From Epiperipatus broadwayi (lineage: Eukaryota; Onychophora; Udeonychophora; Euonychophora; Peripatidae), in the NCBI GenBank assembly GCA_028023455.1, contig JAQFVV010000032.1, positions 3,228,001 to 3,292,000 of the forward strand: a DNA stretch of 64,000 nt, in the 5' to 3' direction. Shown piece after piece: positions 21,721-32,251 of the stretch; position 1 is the first letter of the stretch, and each line of letters begins with the position of its first letter. The position numbers were made by a program, and so were the translations under genes. The notes beneath the pieces are model-generated. The model did not search any database. It saw only the letters and a program-made list of their open reading frames with translations, and was not told the DNA's origin.

Positions 21721-23439
21721 TGTCAGCTGTTAAAGAAAGGAGAAATGAACTATCGTTTTCTACATTGAGGACTAGTTAAAGCAAAAATCTCCGGATGGAT
21801 AAATAAATCGGCCTTCAGAATATTAACCTCTTTAGGACGGCGTGGGAATTTACGTTCATGGCAAGCAACGGATAAAGTTGGACGTTTTAAAAATCGTAAG
21901 AACTTTATATTCACTTGAAACAATAAGAACTCTAAATTTTAAAACTTTTTAGTAAATAATGCAATAGAATCCTATCTGACCAAACTAAATTCTTCATTAA
22001 TAATGTTATTTGATGTATTTGTTATTTATTTATTTAAAATCATTTCCATTTATTTAACTTTGTTCTTTAAGTTTATTTATGATTTCTGTTTTCCGATGAA
22101 TTAAAATATATCAATGTTAAACTTAAGTCGGGCGTGAATGGCTGTATAGATTTGTAAAGTTATATTAGGGGAGGGTAATCTTAGGTTATTTGTTTCGTGG
22201 TTAAATTGGGTCAATGGATTGGATATATTGGTGTGATTAGTAGATGTAATATTGATTCGCTACGGGCAGAATCGCTTCATACGCCGCACACTTCCGTTTG
22301 CCTATGGAAGGAATTATAAGTCAGATACCGCAGTTCCTTTCTATGGAGTTTTTTGTTTTATTGCTCTTCTTTGCAGATAGATGTAATATTCCTATCTCAT
22401 AAGAGGCAATTTCTTCTCTTAACCTTTTGTGCTGCCGTATTTTATTACATTGAATACATCGATATATCAGATGAATTGATGCCAGTTTGACTACGAATTT
22501 TAGCCTAAGGTTAAATAGGGATAGAATGTTTATTTTCAAAAGCAAATTTATGTGGTCTATTCATACTCGACCCTAAATAAAAATGCATTAAATTTAAGTT
22601 GTTTATAGACGCTTGCATGGATTGTTTATTGGTTAACTATGTTTTGCGTTTCCATATTTGATCAAAATATATAGACATTCGATAAATAATGATACCTTAC
22701 GGTGAGTATCTAAAATGTATTTATTCGGATGTCTTTTAAGTTATTGGTGACAATGCAAGTATCTTATGGTGAATACTATTGGGTTACGTATAAATTTCCC
22801 TCCGCAATTGTCAGTAATCAATGATTTTGTATTTTGATCGTTTATGTTTACTTTGAAATGTTTTTGACCGTGAAATCTATGTAACCGATCTATATTCAAC
22901 ATTATAGACAAGCTTTCATAAATTTATCTGTGCGAACTTAATTAAAATGTAAAATTAGAATATAATAGTAATTAAATGTAAATTAAAGTCAAAAATCAAA
23001 GTTAAAATAATGTTAAATGTTAAAATGTAAAACTAATACTAAAATAATTTTAAATCTTATATATATATATATGTGCATAAATAAATGTTTGTATGCTAAT
23101 TACTGGCAGTGGCTTATTTTATTTATTTTTTAATGTTGAAATCTAATTAGATAAGATATGATATTATTAAATCTCTGCTACTCCCTGAGCTAGTGACATG
23201 GGCTAATGACCGGAACCAAAATATTTAAAAAAAAATTTTTTTTTTTTTTGACTTACGTATCTGCCTACTTTATAAATTTTTCTAGGTTCAAATGCCTAGA
23301 TGGCGCCCTGTAGTGCAGTTTATGTGAAGTCGCATTCCCCGGATCGTTACAATATATATATATAGAGTTTCAATATATAGATAGCTAATTGTTACAGTTT
23401 ACAGCCCTCCCAACTTTGACACAAACCACTTGATGGAAG

Positions 23440-23785
23440 TATATTAATAATTTTTACTAATCATTCATTAGACTGGAGACTATCCATTTAATGAATGATA
23501 TTTCTGTAATGTAATTTTCACTATACCACTCTCATGCAAGGTAGGGGATGGTTTCTATGAGTGCTGTTTCAGCACAAAATATGCATCTTGAGGATCATAA
23601 ATCTTTTTGACATGTCTTTGGTCATATGTTTATGATTACATCTTTTCACAAGGAGTTAAAAATGAATAGAAACCAGTTCCTACCTTGCACGAGAATGTTG
23701 TAGTGAAAGTTACTTTACAGAAATATTATTTATTAATTGGATAATCTCTAGTCTGATGAATGATTAATAAAAATTATTAAAAAAT
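23440..23785. repeat. Foldback (long inverted repeat) element
   Basis: Arms of about 115-125 bp (about 23443-23558 and 23658-23782) are inverted copies at about 85% identity by eye. The left arm holds CTCTCATGCAAGGTAGGGGA and the right arm its diverged complement around 23685. The centre is about 100 bp. The same arm sequence occurs at 17696, so this is a dispersed family. No open frame. Confidence 0.8.
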
Positions 23786-23799
23786 CTAATGTTGCTGTT

Positions 23800-23929
23800 T
23801 GCTTATAATTTTTTTTTCATATGTCATAGCATCTGCCGGGAGGTGAACCCACAACCGTCTGCAACCAACTACTTGGCAAGACGCCTGCACTGACCACTCG
23901 GCTAACAAAGCTTGACTGCTTGTAATTTT
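23800..23929 (-). mobile_element. tRNA-derived SINE with imperfect 13-bp TSDs
   Basis: The body is about 23809-23916 on the minus strand: GTCAAGCTTTGTTAGCCGAG head, A box around TTAGCCGAGTGGTCAG, a long variable-arm-like middle, then the GGTTCACCTCC B box and CTATGACATATGAAAA tail. Flanks TGCTTATAATTTT (23800-23812) and TGCTTGTAATTTT (23917-23929) match at 12 of 13 bases. Same family as the copies at 4023, 57600 and about 61960. Confidence 0.85.
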
Positions 23930-25636
23930 GCTATAATCACAGTGCCCAGTTGTTGAACTAAGAATTAAACAATTTTAATTTCAAAAATTATAACTTTTAA
24001 TTTTTTTATTTCCTTTGTATTATGAATAACAAACCACAGATACAGAGGGATTACTATATATGGATTTGTTATTAACAAACTAAGAATTAAGTAATTTATA
24101 TAAAATTCTAATGTTTTTTTGTGATATTTTAATCTTTGAAGAAAAAAAATATTATTAATTATATGTAGATTGAAATTATTCTGAAAGTTGTTTTTAAAAA
24201 TGTATTAAAGATTGATTTCTAAATTAATTCAGTAATAATAATGGTATGATGACAGTAAATTCATTTCAATATTTATTATGACCATCCCAACAATTTTGCC
24301 TTTAAAATTTAGACAATTACTGTAAAAAAATACATAAATATTAATTATATATAACATCTGTGAATTAGTAACATGATTAAACAGTGCATGTTGAAGGCTG
24401 ATTAACTTCTGATTAAGAATTATTAATGAAAACTGTGCTTGTAAATTACATTGTTATTAAATTGATTCTAACATCATCTAATATTTAAAAGCTACAAATG
24501 TGAAATTTCTGCTGGGTTTAACTATAAATTAATAATGTAATGAATGTAAAAGTTATGAAGATTAAATCTTCATGTTCTCATTCTGAAATGCTTTAGATTA
24601 GCCTATGTGATTGCATTTAAGTACAAAGATAAGACTGCCATTCTTATCTTTTAAAAGTCTCTATCTTGCATTTGGTTTTGGGATTGACCTGCATAATCTC
24701 TATAACATATGTAAGTTAGTAGCATGATTAAACAGTGAATGTCAAGGCTGGTTACCTTCTGATTAAGAATTAAGAAATAAAATACTTAAATATATTTTAA
24801 TAGTATTATCAAAATATAAAACTATCATGAAGTATATTAATGTTATTCAATTGTTGATTATACATGTTCAGCAACCTATTAATGGGAAATTTCATAAGAA
24901 ACTTAAAATTATTACATTTTTTAAACATTAAATGTGGATCTCTCTTTACAAATTTAGAAACAGTTGAATTCTATTTTAGAAAAACAATCATTAAATCAAT
25001 TTTATCATCAACCAAGTTATTAAAAATATTATATCTTTATACTTCTAAAGGTTAAAAGAATTTGACATTTAATAATACTCACTTTATTAATTTTATAAAT
25101 CTTCTCTTAATGTTTTAAATTGCAGATTAAGAATATTTTAAATCCAAATACTGCATAATAGAACTACATTATAAACGAATAAGAAATGTGTAGAATATTA
25201 TACATTTTAAAGAGTATGAAAAATCTGTATCAGAATAATATATATTTAAAAGAGTATGAAAAATCTGTAACATATCTTAAAAATCATCGTATACATTGGA
25301 ATGACCTTATTTATTATATCGCTAATATGGTCATTAAAAATAAACTGATTGCTATCTATGAAGTTTTTATTATTATAAATTTCTTCAATTCTATAATTAT
25401 TTTTAAGTAGATAGTTTTATTATTGTAAGAGACAATACTTCTTTTATTTATGCTAATTGTTCTATTTTGTTTACATCAATCACTAAACAAGAACGCATCC
25501 TCTAATTCATTAATTATCTGCTATAATTTATAATCACTCACATAATTACTTATTTCAACATTTTGTTCAATAGAAATATTTAAAAAAATTGGAGCCAGAA
25601 TTGAAACACCAATCATATTTTAAAAAGCTCAGATTT
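23930..25636. other. AT-rich DNA with a short direct repeat
   Basis: CATGATTAAACAGTG and about 55 surrounding bases at 24373-24420 recur at 24722-24772. Two short plus-strand open frames (24864-25055, 25186-25410) are Ile/Asn/Lys/Tyr-rich and look like chance frames. A 25-base motif AAAGAGTATGAAAAATCTGTA occurs twice at about 25209 and 25251. Confidence 0.5.
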
Positions 25637-26015
25637 AGTTTTATTTACATAAACAAAAGATATTACATCAAATATGAAGTAAAACAGTTAATTAATTTAG
25701 CAGTAAACCCCAATATTTTAAGCTTACTCAGTATCTTATTATATAATAGTGCCACCTTGTGCTAACCAGAGTAATCAATGGAGTTTTATTTACATAAACA
25801 AAAGATATTACATCAAATATGAAGTAAAACAGTTAATTAATTTAGCAGTAAACCCCAATATTTTAAGCTTACTCAGTATCTTATTATATAATAGTGCCAT
25901 CTTATGCTAACCAGAGTAATCAATGGATGCCAGAAGGCTTGTGCATAAAATCCCTATCTAGTGCCTAATCATCCAATATCCCCAGACTAGTTTCTGGCTT
26001 GTTTACTAACAGTTA
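25637..26015. repeat. 145-bp tandem duplication inside a dispersed repeat
   Basis: Two copies (about 25637-25781 and 25782-25926) share the AGTTTTATTTACATAAAC start and the TAACCAGAGTAATCAATGG end, with only a few differences. The downstream part (ATGCCAGAAGGCTTGTGCAT through CCCCAGACTAGTTTCTGG) recurs on the opposite strand at about 44395-44490. Confidence 0.85.
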
Positions 26016-26749
26016 TGTGCTAGCATGAGATGGTGATCATGTGATGTTTAGTGGTTTATCTTATTATGTGATATTCAGTCAAATATCTGCATCATATTAA
26101 AACAGATGTCAGATTGTGACTTTAAATAACTGTGCCTGCAAGATATGACAAATTAAACCATTAAATTATAATATATTAGTTTACTAAGCAAACAATCATG
26201 CTGAAAATCAGACAATAGTTATGCTACATCTGAGATTATTACCAATACATCTTTTAAATTCTCAAAAAAAAAACAAAAAAAAACGACAAACCTGAAGTAG
26301 ATCTATAATTCTTAAGATAAATAATTATTAGACTTTTAAAGTATAATTGGCATTTTAAGAATTTTGGGGAAAATATTTTATAGACAACTTAATAATATAA
26401 CAAAGAACAGGTTTTAGATAAGCTGTATATCATTAAAAATAAAACTAGAGATATCAGATCTTATAGAAGCTTTTAATTGAAGCCTATAAATTGCATTAGC
26501 TATTAGCTAATAAAAAGGGCTTATCAAAAATATTGCAGTTTAATAAGACTATATAGTAAAGAATGATGATAATTATAATCTAACAAGGTTCATATACCAT
26601 AAATTCCTAAATTACCTGCTTTAAATCCAGGTTAGATCAATTTTAGAATTTTTTGATGTCCCTAAGTTTTTTTCCAGTTAATTGGCCCCAAACCAATTTA
26701 GATAGCTATCCAATTATTGGTCAATATATATTTAAACTCAGACTTTCAA

Positions 26750-28060
26750 GCTCCTTACAGCTATCCACTCCATCTTATACAATTGGTGCACATGATCACA
26801 AATGTGAAAAAGCTAAATGATCTTTGACACACATATTTTGTACTGAATCAGTATTCATCAGTTAGTCCAGATCATCATCTCCCAAACAAATATATAATTA
26901 ATGCTCAATTTATATTAAGATAGCAAATCTTCAAACTTTAATTGACAAGCTTCAATTTTCTCCACCCTCCAACTCTTTCGCCATCCATACTATTGAAAAT
27001 CTGATAATAAAATACCCAAAGTTCTTGTTAATGACAATATTATTACCATAGCCAACAACTTACATATATGACCTTAATATTTGCATTTAAATACACAGAA
27101 AATGGATGGGCAGAATATAGGCTAAATGTATAGCTACTTTCCTTCTTATACATTTGATACACATGATAACATACATATGAAATAGATAAATAATATGCAA
27201 CACATGTTTCATACTGAATCAGCACTCATCAGTTGGTTCAAATCATCATCTTCCACACACACATATAATCAGTTCTCAGTTTATATTAAGATAACAAATC
27301 TTCAAATTTTAATAGACAAGCTTCAATTTTCTATACCTTCCAACTCTTCCACCATTCATATCATTGAAAATCTAATGGTGGAATACTCAAAGCCCTTGTT
27401 AATACCAATTTCATACCCATGTTCATTTGGATCAACTAATGAGATCTGGTCCAGCATGAAGTACATTTATTGAAAATCATATCTTTTTTCACGTTTGTGG
27501 TCATGTGTATATTGGTTATATAAAATGGAGTGGATAGCTTTAGGGAGCTTGAAAGTCTGAATTCAAATCCCTTCTAATTACATTAAGTTCCGTATAGACA
27601 ATATTACTTGTATTTAATTATGACATATTCAGCCCATACCCCTTCTGCTTATTTAGAAGGATATATTAAGGTCCTATATGTGAGGGTTCAGAGTGACTTA
27701 AAGTTAACATGAATATGACAATAAGATTGGCACCAACAAAGGCTTTGAGCATTCCATCATTAGATTTTCAATGATATGGAAGGCAGAAAAGTTAGAGAGT
27801 GGAGAAGATTGATGCTTGTTCATTAACGTTTGAAAATTTGCTATCTTAATATAAACTGAACACTGATTATATGCGTGTGAGAAATGATGATTTAGACCAA
27901 CTTCATGAAAAATGCTGGTTCAGTATGAAATATGTCTATTGAATACCATTTATCTTTTTCATATGTATGTAGTCATGTATATTGGTTGTTGATAGCTATA
28001 GAAGCTTGAAAGTCATTTTTAATTGCATTAAGTTCAGTATAGATAATATACTTATCTTTA
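26750..28060. repeat. Array of direct and inverted copies of the foldback family
   Basis: Plus-oriented units lie at about 26760-27030 and 27100-27400. Both contain CTGAATCAG then TCATCAGTT, an ATATTAAGATARCAAATCTTC block and GACAAGCTTCAATTTTCT. Inverted units lie at about 27470-27560 (partial) and 27735-28020 (GTTAGAGAGTGGAGAAGATT, then the complement of the ATATTAAGATA block). A short TA run follows at about 28069. No protein-coding frame. Confidence 0.75.
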
Positions 28061-28152
28061 AATATTGTATATATATATATATGCTATTATTAGATTAATT
28101 TAGGGTGGTCAGATTGAATTAATGTGCTGATTGTAAAAATGAAAAAGAAAAT

Positions 28153-28194
28153 CTGTAATATGATGTCTTGTTTTAAAAAGGCATCATATTACAG
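28153..28194. repeat. Perfect 13-bp inverted repeat with purine/pyrimidine flanks
   Basis: CTGTAATATGATG (28153-28165) and CATCATATTACAG (28182-28194) are exact complements with a 16-base spacer. An A-rich stretch on the left and a T-rich stretch on the right extend the pairing imperfectly by about 10 bases. Confidence 0.85.
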
Positions 28195-28589
28195 CTTTTT
28201 TTTTTTCTTTCACTTTCTTGTGGAAAATGAGATATCCATATAAATGCTGAACTCTGATTACCTTTGCTTCCGAAAGTTACTACGCTATTTTAATACTTTT
28301 TGTTAGTTTTTATTTTTAATGATTATAGTTTGTGAAGTTCATGTTGTGACTATAAAATCTGAAATAAATTGTGTTAACAAAATGATAAATAATGTTAAAC
28401 TATCACGATGATTATCAAGCAATAATATTTGAGTTTGTAAAAGCATACATTCATTTTTATATGTAATTAATTATTTTAATTTTTCTACTGAAAGAGTGAT
28501 TAATAATAGATTACTATGACTAAAACATAACTCTTGATCATTATTGATAGTTTGCCATCTTTTTAGCATTCCAATGATTAATAGACAAA

Positions 28590-28870
28590 TGATGTCATTA
28601 CTTAATTGGTTCAAGTGTCTGTTTATAATAATGGGTTCAAATCCCACCAGTGCCTTTTTTGATCTATGTCAATTAGCACATAGATGAATGATGGATTTAA
28701 GAAATAAATGTTCAGCTCAAGTTCTGGTTCTCAAATGCCACTTTAATTTTTGAAAGGCTTTGTGATTAATTGGTTAGCACATGGGCCTACTATGTCCATG
28801 ATCTAGGCAAATGTTTTTTCGGTCACAAACAGGCTCTGATTTTTTTTTCTAGTTTAACAATTCATAATTA
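28590..28870 (+). mobile_element. Two diverged tRNA-like SINE fragments
   Basis: CTTAATTGGTTCAAGTG (about 28601) resembles a tRNA A box, and GGGTTCAAATCCCACC (about 28634) a B box with a complete T-arm. Next, GTGATTAATTGGTTAGCACA (about 28762) is another A-box-like stretch without a good B box. Neither can form a full tRNA; they look like an unrelated, older SINE type. Confidence 0.5.
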
Positions 28871-29934
28871 ATCTAGCTAGTTATTCAATAATAGTTAGTA
28901 AATGAGTATTTAGGTGATCTTAATTAGAGGATAAAGATCACTGATTTATCGGTTGGACAGATGCTGACTGTAAAAATAAATTGTAATATGATATGGCTTT
29001 CATTATTATCGGGGTGGGGTAAGGGTATTCTTGTAATTGATAAACCCTTGATTATTTTTTATATTTCGTTAATTCTATTAACATTCTTTCAAAGCTTAAC
29101 CTCAATAACTATAAGCATTGCTCTATCAGCCAGGAAGACCCTGAATTCTCACACTTTCAGATAGCCATCGAATCCTCATCCCACTTACGGCATATTAATT
29201 AATAGAATAAAAAAGTTTTAATATATTGGAGTAATATTTTTTGTTTCAATACAGATTCGTATTGAAACTTTTCTTCTGGTCTTTATTTATTTTTAATTTT
29301 AATATATTAATCAGTGTTTTGTTTATTTACTAACTTTTTTTTTTTTACCATTAAATTTTACTTACCTTCATCATAGTATAAGTAATGAATAATTGCATGG
29401 TTAGTTGCTCGGGAGGACATGTGACGTTTAAGTGCCACAAGTGTCAGGTTGAGCTTTGGTAAAGGAATCTTTACCCCCGCCCCCGAATCCATCTTTCCAT
29501 CAGTGCTAAACTACTCAGCAATATAAATATCAGTTTGCAAAACGAATACAAAATAATTTGTGTTACAAATCAGTTGCAAATTTAATATCAAGCTAGTTGT
29601 TTTATCTATACCTCAAATCATTTTTCTCAGATAAAAATAAATTACGTTTGTTATCTTGGCACATCTGTGAAATTTCCTTTTTCTGTTTTGAATAACTATA
29701 GTACTGTAGTCGTTAATATGATATTTGTTCGGCTATTTTTATTAAGCTCTTTAACTCAATTAAACGCCACATTAAAGGTAAGTACAGAGTAATTTTCTGT
29801 CAGATATAATTTTGTAGGAGTATAATATATATATTTAATACAGACTAAATATTTAATTTGTGAATAATCTATATATGAATCGCAGATTACACGCATGCAT
29901 AATGCTGCAACTGTATTTAGGCATCAAAAGACAT
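28871..29934. other. AT-rich intergenic DNA, no gene recognised
   Basis: The 67-codon plus-strand frame at 28961-29164 is hydrophobic but has no recognisable motif. A GC-richer patch (about 29400-29515) includes a run of C's near 29475 and is otherwise unexplained. Confidence 0.45.
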
Positions 29935-30689
29935 TTGCCAAAAAGGAGCCTGTTAGTTTTTCTTTGAAGAATTTTAAGGAACTGGCATGGCAAATCTCCA
30001 ATAATCATTCCATATGTTTTTGCTGTGTCAAATTATTATATTGTAAATGAATATGGATGGTAGGCTCAACAATCTTGTCAGTACTTATTGACTCTTATTT
30101 TCGAGTTTAAGACTTCTTTCTCAGATACTTTATAGTTCTTCACTAAATCATAAGTTAGGATTTCTTAAAGGTAGAATGAATATGCCTGTGCGTGTGAAAA
30201 ATTTTATATTTAGAATCATAACATATTAAAATAAATTTTGTTGTAGAAATTATAGTTATCAGATAGATAAACATGATTATGAATGAAGGCCGCTTATTTT
30301 GATCTTTATTTAGCTATTTACAACCTTAGATCTCTTTAAAGTGAATAAAGATGATATGAATTGGCAGAAAAAAATGTTTATTAAATGTAAAAAATGAAAA
30401 GGCAACTGATTTGAAGTGGAAACATGTACTTTATGACAAAGGTCCAAATCTTGGGATCAGAAGTAGAGTGGAATGCATTAAAAATAAAAAAATGAAAGAG
30501 CAACAATGTGGAGATTGACGACATATCAGTGTCAAAATTATTTATTCAATTAATATATTTTATATAGTTGATGAATAAGGGACGGTAAGGTTCAACATTT
30601 AAAAAGTCACATGAGACGCATAACTGAACGAATATTTTAAAAGATTTAAAAAAATTATCTATATAATATTAATATTTTTCAACAATAAA

Positions 30690-31756
30690 TTAAGTATTAA
30701 ACCTGATTTAAATGTGTCCGATCACATAATATATATATATTCAAAACAAAAAACAACATTTATATAAATAACTTTATTAAACTTTGTTAATATATAGGGT
30801 ATATGGGCACAGATTTTCACACGATCCACTACTCTCCACTCTATCTTATAACACTGATACACTTGAACACATATATATTGAAAAGATAAATAATCACCAA
30901 TATTTGTATTTCATGCTAAACCAGCAATCATCAGTTGGTCCAGCTTATCATCTCCACACATATATGCAATAAGTGCTCAGATATATATTAAGATAGCCAA
31001 TCTTCATATTTTAATGGACAGATTTCAATCCACTCCACACTCCAACTCTTCAACCATCTATCCAATTGAAAATCTGATGATGGAATACTCAAAAGGTTCC
31101 ATGAGGCTGAGATTCTCATCATACTTATGTTGACCTAATGTCAATCTGATCCTTCAGGTACAGGCCACAATCCATTTAATACATGTATAAGGAATGGGCA
31201 GACATCTCTACTATGTAATAACTGAAATATAGGCTTATTATATACCTGTATCAATATATGTAATATATAGGGTATATGAGCACAGATTTTCACATGACCC
31301 ACCACTTTCCACTCTATCTCATAACACTGATATTCTTGAACCTCAGCCTCAAGGTGGTCTTTGACTGTTCCATCATCAGATTTTCAAGTGGATGGATGGT
31401 TGAAGAGTTGGAGTGTGGAGTGGATTGAAGCCTGTTCATTAAAGTATTAAGATTGGCTATCTTAATATATATCTGAGCACTTATTGCATAAATGTGTGGA
31501 AATGATAATCTGGAACAACTGATGATCGCTGGTTTAGCATAAAATACGTATATTGGTGATTATTTATCTTTTCAACATATATGTGTTCAAGTGTATCAGT
31601 GTTATGAGATAGAGTGGAGAGTGGTGGGTCATGTGAAAGTCTGTGCTCATATACCCTATATATTATATATATTGATACATATATAAAATAAGTCTGTATT
31701 TCAGTTAAACTTTATTAAATAACTGTTATATTTAAAGTTTATTAATTCTATATTTT
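30690..31756. repeat. Foldback insertion inside the old RTE element
   Basis: TATAGGGTATATGGGCACAG starts the left arm (about 30795); the right arm ends in its complement (about 31650-31675). Arms of about 300 bp hold the CAGCAATCATCAGTTGGTCC block and the ATATTAAGATAGCCAATCTTC block in inverted orientation. A third, direct copy of the terminus lies at 31268. Same family as the 26750-28060 array. Confidence 0.75.
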
Positions 31757-32038
31757 TATATAGATGTTTAGAAGGCTTTTGATCAAACCGAACAATGTGT
31801 TCAAAATATGTAACATTTTAATTTTAGAATAGAAGAGGCCATTGAATTTGAAAAATATATATATATATTGAGAATTTTGTTTGGAGAAAATTTCAAAGCC
31901 AATTAGACTTCAAGCATAAAACTATAAAAGACTTAGATTATACTTTAACTAGTAAAAATATGTATTTATATGCTTAGTAGTTTCAACACAGACATTGATA
32001 TTCGATTAATGAAATGTAAGATATGTTTATACAAAACT

Positions 32039-32115
32039 AGAGAAAGAGAGAGAGGGGGGGAGAGGGAGAGGGGGAGAGATAGAGGATGGGAGGAAGGGAG
32101 AGAGAGAGACTGACT
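32039..32115. repeat. Purine-rich (GA/GGGA) low-complexity tract
   Basis: Almost uninterrupted G and A for about 75 bases, including runs of G. It begins at the exact point where the old RTE reads AAACTAGAGA, so it probably expanded from an AGAGAGA seed in the LINE sequence. Confidence 0.85.
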
Positions 32116-32251
32116 TAGACTTAAAGAGTTCAATAAAAAGATGACAGTAAACAAATAGATACAAAAAAAAATAGCATTTTACAAGTACATTTTCAATTGT
32201 AACAAGTCAATGTGAAAAGAAAAAAGAAATATGACACATTTTAAAAATGAT

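Larger units (their letters stand above)
21126..23351 (+). mobile_element. Candidate solo LTR of about 2.2 kb
   Basis: The segment begins TGTAATGAGC and ends GATCGTTACA, so it has TG...CA ends with 5-bp complementary termini (TGTAA/TTACA). It sits inside a TA-dinucleotide run: ATAT precedes 21126 and ATAT follows 23351, compatible with a 4-bp TSD but low in complexity. Inside are a TATAAAAGG box and a TCAGT initiator 28 bases downstream. The next 250 bases are GC-richer, as in a transcribed leader. No second copy is present, so this would be a solo LTR. It is a structural inference without protein evidence. Confidence 0.5.

Noticed and set aside
25637-25926. CRISPR-like repeats
   Set aside because: Two adjoining 145-bp units are a tandem duplication; there are no short regular repeats with unique spacers anywhere in the window.
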